DNA from: Baekduia soli
Lineage (GTDB): Bacteria > Actinomycetota > Thermoleophilia > Solirubrobacterales > Solirubrobacteraceae
DNA length: 64,000 nucleotides
Reading direction: 5' to 3'
Assembly: GCF_007970665.1 (NCBI RefSeq)
Contig: NZ_CP042430.1
Span: forward strand, 1,302,001 to 1,366,000
Each line of letters starts with the position of its first letter. The first letter of the stretch is position 1. Of the stretch, positions 52,496-60,910 are shown one piece after another. The position numbers and the translations under genes were made by a program. Below the pieces are notes generated by a model. That model did no database searches and was not told where the DNA came from. It saw nothing but the letters and a program-made list of their open reading frames with translations.

Positions 52496-53143
52496 TTAGG
52501 TCACCGTGAGGTCGGTGTGCATGCCGCCCGTGTAGTGGCCGGGCAGGTTGCAGATGATGGAGTAGTGGCCGGGCTTGAGGTTGAGCGTGACGGACTTGGT
52601 CGCGCCGACCGGCAGGTCGCCGATCTCGCCGACGTGCCCGGCCTCGCTGGCCTTGCCGCCGGCCATCGGGAGGCCGGACGCCGGCTGGGAGGTCCTCAGG
52701 ATCACGTACTCGTGGGCGACCGAGCCGTTGTTGGTGACCTTGAACGTCACCTTGCCGGCCGCGACCTTGGCGACCGAGTCGGTGATCCTCATCTCGGTGA
52801 GGCTCGCGGTCACCTCGTGGCCGGGCGGCGCCGCCGCGGACGACGACGCGCCGCCTGCGGCGGCACCGGCGGCCGCGGGCGTGGTGGCGACGACGGTCTT
52901 GGTCGTGGTGCCGGTGCTGCGCGTCACCGCGAAGAGCGACGCGACCAGGGCGATCACGCCGAGCAGCACGCCGGCGACCGAGAACCCGTACATCCAGTTG
53001 CGGGTCTCCTCGCGCTCGCGGCGTCGTTGCTCGGCGTCGTGGGCCAGGAGGCGATCGAGCTCGTCCTCGGCCACGACGTGCGGCGCGGGGTTGGCGGAGT
53101 GGGTGTCGATGGAGCGGGGGGGATTGGGGTCGAACGAGGTCAT
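52496..53143 (-). CDS. Membrane-anchored cupredoxin-domain protein
   Basis: 215 aa. A charged cytoplasmic N-terminus (1-50), one transmembrane helix (about 51-73) and an Ala/Thr/Ser-rich linker lead to a C-terminal cupredoxin domain. The copper loop is complete: Cys198, His203 and Met208 in CNLPGHYTGGM, with an upstream His in SVAHEYVIL. It is probably an extracytoplasmic type 1 copper electron carrier. ATG at 53143 has GAGGAG upstream. Confidence 0.88.
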   Translation of the reverse strand: MTSFDPNPPRSIDTHSANPAPHVVAEDELDRLLAHDAEQRRREREETRNWMYGFSVAGVLLGVIALVASLFAVTRSTGTTTKTVVATTPAAAGAAAGGASSSAAAPPGHEVTASLTEMRITDSVAKVAAGKVTFKVTNNGSVAHEYVILRTSQPASGLPMAGGKASEAGHVGEIGDLPVGATKSVTLNLKPGHYSIICNLPGHYTGGMHTDLTVT

Positions 53144-53263
53144 GGGGGAGCTCCTCGTGGCGGTTGCCCGCGGTTCGGAGGTCGGGGACCCTGGAGTGTT
53201 CCGTGGTCGCCGCAAAGCCCCGGGAGGGGCGACACCAAGCTTTGGCAAAGGACCGCCGGGCCC

Positions 53264-53314
53264 TTGACAGGCAGCCGAGCGCCTGCGTATATTATGCAGC
53301 AAGATGGCTGCATA
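53264..53314 (+). promoter_or_regulatory. Consensus promoter with operator over the start codon
   Basis: TTGACA (53264-53269), an 18-nt spacer and TATATT (53288-53293) form a near-consensus promoter, unusually AT-rich for this DNA. The perfect 8-6-8 repeat TATGCAGC-AAGATG-GCTGCATA (53293-53314) follows, with the ATG start codon in its centre. This is probably the site for autoregulation by the ArsR-type protein encoded just downstream. Confidence 0.65.
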
Positions 53315-54134
53315 TCCTTCCCTCGACGACGCGTTCCGCGCGCTGGCCGACCCGAGCCGGCGCCTGCTGCTCGACCGCCTGAACGCCCGCGGCGGCCAGA
53401 CCCTGGGCGAGCTGTGCTCGTGCCTGGACATGGCCCGGCAGTCGGTGAGCAAGCACCTCGCGGTGCTGGAGGCGGCCAACCTCGTCACGACCGTCCGCCG
53501 CGGACGGGAGAAGCTGCACTACCTCAACGCGGCGCCCATCGAGGAGATCGCCGGGCGCTGGATCAGCCAGTACGACCGCGGCCCGGTCCGCGCGCTCGCC
53601 GACCTCAAGACCACCCTGGAGGACAGCACCATGGCCAGGCCATCGTTCGTCTACACGACGTTCATCCGCACCACCCCCGAGCGCCTCTGGCAGGGGCTCA
53701 CCGATCCGGCGTTCACGCGGCGTTACTGGAACATCGCCTTCGAGACCGACTGGAGGGCAGGCTCGCCGATGACCTGGCAGCAGCGCGACGTCAGCATCGC
53801 CGACGACGCGCAGCGCGTGATCGAGTCCGACCCCTACACCCGCCTCTCCTACACCTGGCACAGCTTCACGCCGGAGTGGGCGCAGACCGTCGACATCGAG
53901 GAGGAGCGGCGCGCGCGCCTGGCCTCCGAGCGGCGCTCGAAGGTCACCTTCGAGATCGAGGCCGTCGACGACGAGCAGGTCCGGCTCACCGTCGTCCACG
54001 ACGACCTCGAGCCCGGCGGCCTGCTCGGCGACCTGATCTCCGGCGGCTGGCCGCGCGTGGTCGCCAACCTCAAGACGCTGCTGGAGACCGGCGAGCCGCT
54101 CCCCGAGATGCGGGTCGCGGCGAGCTCCGCCTAG
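53304..54134 (+). CDS. ArsR-type regulator fused to an SRPBCC (AHSA1) domain
   Basis: 276 aa. Residues 1-95 are an ArsR winged helix (FRALADPSRRLLLDRL, then LCSCLDMARQSVSKHLAVLEAANLVTTVRRGREKLHYLN). Residues 115-260 are an SRPBCC ligand-binding domain (FIRTTPERLWQGLTDPAFTRRYW). The CSC pair in the HTH could be a metal or redox site. Such fusions are common in actinobacteria; the ligand is unknown. Its end overlaps the convergent SnoaL-like gene by 4 nt. Confidence 0.9.
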   Translation: MAAYPSLDDAFRALADPSRRLLLDRLNARGGQTLGELCSCLDMARQSVSKHLAVLEAANLVTTVRRGREKLHYLNAAPIEEIAGRWISQYDRGPVRALADLKTTLEDSTMARPSFVYTTFIRTTPERLWQGLTDPAFTRRYWNIAFETDWRAGSPMTWQQRDVSIADDAQRVIESDPYTRLSYTWHSFTPEWAQTVDIEEERRARLASERRSKVTFEIEAVDDEQVRLTVVHDDLEPGGLLGDLISGGWPRVVANLKTLLETGEPLPEMRVAASSA

Positions 54135-54565
54135 GAGGGGACCTCGTCCAGCCGCAGCCGGTTGATGTGCAGGCGCCTGATGCGCCACGCCCCGTCGGGC
54201 GCCTGCTCGAAGTCGTCGTCGTAGATCCCGTAGATCCGGACCATGTTGCCGGGCCCCAGCTCGCCGTAGTACTCGTAGGTCCACAGGGCGTGGGCGGTGG
54301 ACTCGGTCGGGAACGTGATGTCCGGCATGTGCCCGTGGTGCAGGCTCAGCCCGTCCTTCAGCGCGTCGCGCCAGAAGGCGACGATGTTCTCGCGGCCGTC
54401 GATGGTCGTCTCGACCGGACCGTCGCCGGCCCCGACGGTGAAGTGGCAGTCCTCGGTGAACACGTCGCCCCACTCGTCCCAGCGCTTCTCGTCCATGAGC
54501 CGGAAGTAGCGGTGCTTGACGCGACCGATCTCCTCGATGTTGCAGAGCCGCTGCAGCTGGTCCAC
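54131..54565 (-). CDS. SnoaL-like (NTF2-fold) protein
   Basis: 144 aa. Helix MDQLQRLCNIEEIGRVKHRYFRLMDEKRWDEWGDVFTEDC and the following strands with HALWTYEYYGE and WRIRRLHINRLRL fit the SnoaL_4/scytalone dehydratase-like NTF2 fold. Enzymatic roles include dehydratases and cyclases, and the function here is open. GTG at 54565 lies 6 nt after a TAGGCT -10 box (54572-54577). Confidence 0.85.
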   Translation of the reverse strand: MDQLQRLCNIEEIGRVKHRYFRLMDEKRWDEWGDVFTEDCHFTVGAGDGPVETTIDGRENIVAFWRDALKDGLSLHHGHMPDITFPTESTAHALWTYEYYGELGPGNMVRIYGIYDDDFEQAPDGAWRIRRLHINRLRLDEVPS

Positions 54566-54585
54566 GGGGCGAGCCTACTACGGGC

Positions 54586-56874
54586 TCAGTCGAGCCGCAC
54601 GTCCTGCAGCGGCGGCTCGCCGCGGCGCGCGAGCTCCATGTCGATCCGCAGCCCCGTCACGGGGCAGACGTACTCGCGCAGGACCATGCGATCGGCCATC
54701 GCCACGTCGACGGGGTCGGACACCTCGAACTCCGCCGCGAACGCCCGCGCGGGCCCCTCGATGACGCGCGCGCGCGCCTTCCAGTTCTCGCCGGCGGCCC
54801 CGAGGTCGGCGCCGTTGCACCACCAGCGGCCGTCGACGACGTGCAGGAGGTCGCCGACGCGCATCGCCGCGGCCGGCGCGGCCACCTCGTCCCGGGGCTC
54901 CTCGCCGCCGAGGCGCCGGCGGCGCACCGCCGTCCGCGCGCGCTCGGTCGCCGCGACGTCGACCGCGGCACCGTCGTCCTCGAGCACGACGCCGTAGACC
55001 CGCCCGGCGTCCTGCGCGGTCACGAGCCCGGCGCGGTGGTCGTCGAGCACGGCCTGCGGATCGCGCCGGATCGGGTCGCCCCATCCCGCGGCCGTCGGCG
55101 ACACCCACTCCACGACGTCCCCGGAGGCCATGAGGAACGCGGGCGGCTTGCTGTCGAGCGGGTGCGTGTCGCCCTCCAGGTCGGCCAGCCGCGTGCCGAC
55201 CTCCGAGCCGGCCATGCGGTCGAAGACGTCGGTCTTCAGCTTGACGGTCGTGGCGGCGCGGCTGCCGGGGTTGGCCCCGACGAGCCCCATCCCCTTGGCG
55301 AAGGACTCGTTCATGGAGATCGCCATCTGATAGACGGCCTCGCGCCAAGGCGTCGTGGCCTCCACGAAGCCCAGGCCGCCGCGGCGGCGGCCCGCGCCGT
55401 CGGCGCCGCCGGGCAGCAGGCGGCGGTGCAGGATGAGCAGCGGGAACTGCGCCTCGACGTCCTCGACGTTGTTGCCGATGCCCTCCGGGATCCAGAAATG
55501 GCCGCCGGCGTCGACGCCGTCACGGGTGGGCATGCCGCCCAGCGCGCCCATCATCCCGTCGGTGTTGGGGAAGATGAACGGCGCGCCCGTCAGGTCGGCG
55601 CCGCCCTGGATCGTCCCGTAGAAGTGCGGCAGGCTCGGCCCCACGACGAGCGCGCGGGCCGCCTCGTCGCCGCAGCTGAGCATCTTGGCGACGACGGTGA
55701 TCGCGATGTTCAGCGTCAGCTCGGTGGTGAGCATGCCCGACGGGCTCACGGCCGCCGGGTGGTCGGCGCAGTTCAGCAGGCCCGGCTCGGGGCGGAACTC
55801 GACCCGGCGGTAGACGCCGCCGTAGGCGCCCGACAGGTCGGCCGTCATGCTCTGGGTGATCGCCGCGAGCACCGCGCCGGAGAGGGCGGCGTAGGTGATG
55901 TTGATCGACCCCGTCTGCGGATCGGTGCCCCGGTTGTCGACGATGAGCCGGTCGCCGCGCTTGTGGAGGTTGAGCTGGTAGGCGTACACCTCGTGATCGC
56001 CGGGCACCGCGCCCTCGGCGAACCCGCGGTGGCTCCAGGTCCCGTCGGGGACGCTGCTCAGCCGCTGCACGAAGAGCGCCTCGGCGGCGTCCATCGTGTC
56101 GCGCATGACCGTCTTGAGCACGCCGGCGCCGTAGCGGTCCACCAGGGCCAGGATCCGCGCGCGCGTCGTCTCGCTGCCGGCCACCGCGGCACGCAGGTCC
56201 ATGTGCAGCGCGGAGGGCAGCCGGCTCTGGCGGGCGAACGCGCCGATGACGTCGTCGCGCAGCCGCCCGCTCTCGGCGATCTTGATGGGCGGCCAGCTCG
56301 CGGGCTCCGACCACGTGTCGGCGGCGTCGATGCAGAACGAGCCCGGGGTGGAGCCGCCGACGTCGGAGTAGTGCAGGGTGTTGGCCACCCAGCAGAACAG
56401 CCCGCCGTCGACGAACACCGGCGTCAGCAGCGCGGTATCGGGCTGGTGGGGCGCTCCGACCCAGGGGTCGTTGCTGAGGAACATGTCGCCGTCGGCGATG
56501 CCGACGGCCTCCGCCCGGTGCTCGAGCGTCCACTTGATCGCCAGCGCGTGGCTGTTGGAGAAGTACTGGAGGTTGGGGCCCAGGAACACGAGGTCGCCGA
56601 CCTCGGTGAGGATCGACGTCTGGTAGTCCCGGGTGAGCATGGTGACCGGCGAGACGCAGAGCCGCTGGATGAGCGCCGAGTGGTCCAGGTTGGCGTTCAT
56701 CAACGCGTAGCGGACGACCTCGCGGGTGACGGGGTCGACGTCGTCGGCGGCCGCATCGCACGTCGGGACCGCCGCCGGCACGCGCAGGTCGCCGGCGGGG
56801 ATGTAGGCGTGGGCGACCCCGTCCCAGAACCCGGGCTCGCGGACGGCGGGCAGCGCGGCATCGGCGGTCGTCAT
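54586..56874 (-). CDS. Hydantoinase B-family subunit with fused acetone-carboxylase-gamma-like domain
   Basis: 762 aa. The HyuB core shows MFLSNDPWVGAPHQPDTALLTPVF near residue 130, FIFPNTDGMMGALGGMPTRDG near 430, and a Gly-rich GGADGAGRRRGGLGF segment. After residue 670 comes an extra domain resembling the acetone carboxylase gamma subunit (WWCNGADLGAAGENWK..., then LREYVCPVTGLRIDMELARRGEPPLQDV). The usual Cys pairs are reduced to one Cys each, so zinc binding is doubtful. It overlaps the A gene as ATGA. Confidence 0.87.
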   Translation of the reverse strand: MTTADAALPAVREPGFWDGVAHAYIPAGDLRVPAAVPTCDAAADDVDPVTREVVRYALMNANLDHSALIQRLCVSPVTMLTRDYQTSILTEVGDLVFLGPNLQYFSNSHALAIKWTLEHRAEAVGIADGDMFLSNDPWVGAPHQPDTALLTPVFVDGGLFCWVANTLHYSDVGGSTPGSFCIDAADTWSEPASWPPIKIAESGRLRDDVIGAFARQSRLPSALHMDLRAAVAGSETTRARILALVDRYGAGVLKTVMRDTMDAAEALFVQRLSSVPDGTWSHRGFAEGAVPGDHEVYAYQLNLHKRGDRLIVDNRGTDPQTGSINITYAALSGAVLAAITQSMTADLSGAYGGVYRRVEFRPEPGLLNCADHPAAVSPSGMLTTELTLNIAITVVAKMLSCGDEAARALVVGPSLPHFYGTIQGGADLTGAPFIFPNTDGMMGALGGMPTRDGVDAGGHFWIPEGIGNNVEDVEAQFPLLILHRRLLPGGADGAGRRRGGLGFVEATTPWREAVYQMAISMNESFAKGMGLVGANPGSRAATTVKLKTDVFDRMAGSEVGTRLADLEGDTHPLDSKPPAFLMASGDVVEWVSPTAAGWGDPIRRDPQAVLDDHRAGLVTAQDAGRVYGVVLEDDGAAVDVAATERARTAVRRRRLGGEEPRDEVAAPAAAMRVGDLLHVVDGRWWCNGADLGAAGENWKARARVIEGPARAFAAEFEVSDPVDVAMADRMVLREYVCPVTGLRIDMELARRGEPPLQDVRLD

Positions 56875-58993
56875 CGGTGGGCTCCCGGGTCGTGGTCGGC
56901 GATGGTCAGGACGAAGCTGCCCAGCGCGTCGCGCGTGACGCGCTGCCCGCGGGCGACGGCGACCGCGGTGTGGGGCAGCTCGATGACGGCGGGCCCGTGA
57001 ATCGCCTCACCGGCCGGCAGCGCCGCGCCGGCGACGATCGCGGTCGCCACCCGGCGCCCCTCCGCGGGCCAGTAGACGTCGCGCGTCCGGGATGCCGGCG
57101 CGGCCTCGGGCGCCGCGGGCCCGGCCGCGGGCGACGGGGTGAACCCGAGCGGGATCCGGGTCGTCAGGCGCACGGTGAACACCTCCGCCGCCTGGAACAC
57201 GGCGCGCGCCCCGGCCCCGAACAGGCGCCCGTACTCCTCGTCGAAGCGCGCCATGACCTCCGCGCAGGCCGCGGCGTCGATCCGTTCGGGCAGCTCGATC
57301 GGCAGCTCCTGGACGAACTGCTCGGCGTAGCGCATGAGCGCGGTGCCGTGGTACTCGGCCGTGTCGGGGTCGTGGCCGGAGTCCTGCAGCGCCGCCCGCG
57401 CTCGTGCCGACACGTCGCCGAGCACCGCCGAGAGTGCGTCGGGGTCCAGCGGCGTGCGGATGCGGCACTCCTGCTCGAAGGTGCGGACGAGATCGCTGGC
57501 GGCGATGCCGTAGGCCGACAGCGTCGACGCGCCGTTGCCCAGCGGGACGACCACCTCGCCGACGCCGAGCTCCTCGGCGAACGCGAACGCATGCAGCGGG
57601 CCCGCGCCGCCGAACGCGTACACGACGAAGTCGCGCGGGTCCAGGCCCTGCTCGATCGTGCGCTGGCGGATGAGCGTCCCGGCCTGGAACGCGTTGACGC
57701 GCAGGATCCCGGCGGCCGCCTCGTCGACGGAGAGCCCGAGCTGCTCGGCCAGGCCCGCCACCGCCCGCTCGGCGGCGCCGCGGTCCAGGGTCATGCGGCC
57801 GCCGAGGAACGCGTCGGGGTCCAGGAGGCCCAGGACGATGTCGGCGTCGGTGACCGTGGGCTGCGCGCCGCGGCCGTAGCACGCGGGCCCCGGGTCCGAC
57901 CCGGCCGACTCGGGCCCCACGCGCAGGCCGCCGCCGTGCGGGTCGACGGCGGCGATCGAGCCGCCGCCGCAGGCGATCGAGCGCACGTCCAGGCGCGGCA
58001 TGTGGAAGGTGTACTGGTCGAGGATCTCCTGACCGGTCAGCAGCGGCCGGCCGTCGACGATGAGGCCGACCTCGAACGACGTGCCGCCCATGTCGGTGGC
58101 GATGACGTTGGGATGGCCGGAGGCCGTGGCGATCGCGGCGGCGCCGGCCAGCCCGCCCGCCGGGCCCGAGCCGATCGTGGTCACCGGCAGGCGGCGCGCG
58201 ACGTCGACGGGCATCACGCCCCCGTTGCCCTGCATGATCATCGGCGCGCGGGGCAGGCCGCGTTCGCCCATCGCGTCGGCGAGCTCGTCGAGGTAGGCGC
58301 TGGACGCGGGCCCGACGTAGGCGTTGATGACCGTCGCCACCGTCCGCTCGTACTCGCCCTGGCGCGGCGCCGCCTCGCTGGAGAGCGTGACGAACACGCC
58401 GGGCGCCTCCTCGGCGACCAGCTCGGCCAGGCGCTGCTCGTGCACCGGGTGGCGGAACGCCCACAGCAGCGCGATCGCGATGGCCTCCACGCCGTCGTCG
58501 CCGGCGACGAGCGCCCGGATCGCCGCGCGCGCGGCCTCCTCGTCCAGCGGCGCCAGCACCGTGCCGTCGACGCTGAGCCGCTCGGGATCTCGGCGATCCG
58601 GCGGCGGGGGACCAGCGGCGTGGGGGTGTCGGTGCTGTGGACGCTGTAGACCTGGTCGATCGGCACGCCCGCGGTACGCCCGCTGCCGCGCATCATGAGC
58701 AGCGCGTCGCCGTGGCCCGCGGTGGCCAGCAGCCCGACGCGGGCGCCCTTGCGCTCGACGACCAGGTTCGTGCCGATCGTCGTGCCGTGGCTCATGCGCT
58801 GCGCGGCGGCCAGCAGCCCCGGCACGTCGCGGCCGACGGCCTCGGCCAGCAGCTCCAGGCCGGCGAGGACGCCCTGCACGGGGCTCGTCGCGTGCGTCGA
58901 CGGCGCCTTGGCGTGCACGACCGTCCCGTCGTCGGCGATGGCCACGCAGTCGGTGAACGTCCCGCCGATGTCGACGCCCAGGACGTAGCTCAC
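56871..58993 (-). CDS. Hydantoinase/oxoprolinase A-family subunit, frameshifted
   Basis: GTG at 58993 begins MSYVLGVDIGGTFTDCVAIADDG (phosphate loop at residues 8-15). After RRRIAEIP near 58585 the family continues one frame over with ERLSVDGTVLAPLDEEAARAAIRALV through a second nucleotide loop VIATDMGGTSFEVGL to the stop at 56871. One added base (CCCGAG to CCCGGAG) restores about 707 aa. GTG overlaps the BVMO stop (GTGA). With the B subunit it should form an ATP-dependent carboxylase-like enzyme. Confidence 0.83.
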
Positions 58994-60879
58994 GGCGCCA
59001 CCGGCGCCGGCGGGGCGGTGCGCGGTCGCGCGTCGAAGTCCTCGGGGTCGGGCTCGCGGGTCATCGACCAGTAGTCGACGAGGCGGAACGGCGTCAGCGC
59101 CGCGACCCGCCCGCGTGAGTTCTTGTACCAGTTGTCCATGCCCGGGTGGGCGAAGACCATCCGCTCGTGGGCGGCGTCGACCGCGGCGTTGTAGGCCTCG
59201 AAGGGTGCCTGGCGCGGCTCGATCGACCCGATCTGCTCCCGGGCCATCCACGCCAGGCACCGGACGATGTAGTTGACCTGGGCCTCGATGACGAACGCCG
59301 CGCTGCCGCCGTGGCCCAGCAGCGTGTTGGGCCCCAGCGTCATGAACAGGTTCGGGAAGCCGGGCATCGTGATGCCCAGGTGGGCGCGGGCGTCGTCGCC
59401 GTCCCACGCCTCGTCGATCGTGAGCCCGCCCGCGCCGGTGATCTCCATGGGCCACAGGAAGCGCGTGGCGTGGAAGCCCGTGGCCATCGCGACGACGTCG
59501 ACCTCGTGGTGGCGTCCGTCGGCGTCGATGATGCCGGTCTCGTCCAGGCCCGCGACGGCCCGGTCGACGAGCGTGACGTCGTCGCGGCGGATCGTCCGGT
59601 ACCAGTCGTTGTCGATGATCATCCGCTTGCCATAGGGCGGGTAGCTCGGCAGCGCCTTGGCGATGAGGTCGGGTCGCCCCTCGAGCTCGCGCTCGATGTA
59701 GCGCGTGAAGAACCGGCGGTGGCGGTCGTTGCTCGCGTTGACCGCGCGCTCCGGGTGCTCCCACTCCGGGTCGACCTGGATGTGGGGCAGCAGGCTGTCG
59801 CCGTAGCGCCAGAACAGCGTGAACCGGTACCAGGAGGCGTAGAGCGGGACGTTGCGCAGCAGCCAGCGCTTGCCCTCCCCGACCTCGGCGCGGTAGTACG
59901 GGTTGGGCGAGAGCCACTGCGGCGAGCGCTGGAAGATCGTCAGGTGCTCGGCGTCCTCGGCGACCGTGCGCGCCGCCTGCACGCAGCTCGCGCCCGTGCC
60001 CACCAGCGCGACGCGCCGGCCCCGCAGGTCCAGGCCCGCCGGCCAGCGCGAGGTGTGGAAGACGGGCCCGCCGAACCGCTCCAGGCCGTCGAAGGCCGGG
60101 ATCTTCGGCTCGTGGAAGGCGCCGACGCCGGTGACCACCGCGTGGGACACGAGCGTCTCCGGGGTGCCGTCGGGGCGCATGACCTCCGTGTGCCAGCGCT
60201 GGGTCGCGTCGTCGTAGCGGCAGGCCGTGACCGTCGTCCCGAAGCGGACCCGCTCGCGGACGCCGTGCGCGTCGGCGACCCCGCGCACGTAGTCGAGGAT
60301 CTCGGGCTGCTTGGAGAAGTAGTGGCGCCAGTCGTGCTCGCGCGCGAAGCTGAACGAGTACCAGTGGTTGGGTGTGTCGACGCCGGCCTCGGGATAGGTG
60401 TTCTCCAGCCAGCAGCCGCCGACGTCGTCGTTGCGCTCGACGATCGTGTGCGGGATGCCGGCCTCGGCGAGCGCGATGGAGGTCGCGATCCCCGAGAAGC
60501 CCGCGCCGATGACCAGGACGGAGAACGTGCCCGGCTGCACGTGCACGGGCTCGGGCCGCGGTCGCGCGCGGAAGCCCATGTCCTCCAGGAGCATCGGGAC
60601 GTACTCCTGCGGGACGTCGTCGGCGACGCACACGCGCAGCATCTCGGCGAACTGCTCCTCGGAGACGTCGGGCAGCGCGTCGTGCGGCCGGGCCGCCGCG
60701 AGGACCTCCAGGGCGGCGGCGCGGACCTCGTCCTGGCGCTCGGGCGCCAGCCCGCCCGAGGGGTCGGGGATGATCCGCATGTCGCGCTCGGGCAGGTAGG
60801 GCGCCTGCATCCAGCGGCGGTCGCCGGTGAGGTGCACGAGCACCATGAGCAACACGGGGATGTCGGCCTCGTCCAGCAC
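58990..60879 (-). CDS. Second Baeyer-Villiger monooxygenase, HAPMO type
   Basis: About 629 aa from GTG 60879. The HAPMO-like N-terminal region (AVLDEADIPVLLMVLVHLTGDRRWMQAPYLP) aligns with the BVMO at 27308. Next come the FAD motif GAGFSG, the BVMO fingerprint FGGPVFHTSRWP and the GTGASC NADPH motif. The frame is open upstream into the acyl-CoA ligase. If one base is missing near 60915, the start becomes ATG 60914 (MTGRPSREGL), overlapping the ligase stop. It ends 4 nt into the HyuA gene. Confidence 0.87.
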   Translation of the reverse strand: MLDEADIPVLLMVLVHLTGDRRWMQAPYLPERDMRIIPDPSGGLAPERQDEVRAAALEVLAAARPHDALPDVSEEQFAEMLRVCVADDVPQEYVPMLLEDMGFRARPRPEPVHVQPGTFSVLVIGAGFSGIATSIALAEAGIPHTIVERNDDVGGCWLENTYPEAGVDTPNHWYSFSFAREHDWRHYFSKQPEILDYVRGVADAHGVRERVRFGTTVTACRYDDATQRWHTEVMRPDGTPETLVSHAVVTGVGAFHEPKIPAFDGLERFGGPVFHTSRWPAGLDLRGRRVALVGTGASCVQAARTVAEDAEHLTIFQRSPQWLSPNPYYRAEVGEGKRWLLRNVPLYASWYRFTLFWRYGDSLLPHIQVDPEWEHPERAVNASNDRHRRFFTRYIERELEGRPDLIAKALPSYPPYGKRMIIDNDWYRTIRRDDVTLVDRAVAGLDETGIIDADGRHHEVDVVAMATGFHATRFLWPMEITGAGGLTIDEAWDGDDARAHLGITMPGFPNLFMTLGPNTLLGHGGSAAFVIEAQVNYIVRCLAWMAREQIGSIEPRQAPFEAYNAAVDAAHERMVFAHPGMDNWYKNSRGRVAALTPFRLVDYWSMTREPDPEDFDARPRTAPPAPVAP

Positions 60880-60910
60880 GGCGCGCAGGCCCTCCCGCGA
60901 CGGACGCCCG

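Noticed and set aside
52481-52497. Second terminator at CCGGTGACCGG followed by TTTTT
   Set aside because: The repeat has a one-base centre and cannot form a hairpin loop. The T-run overlaps the stop codon of the cupredoxin gene.
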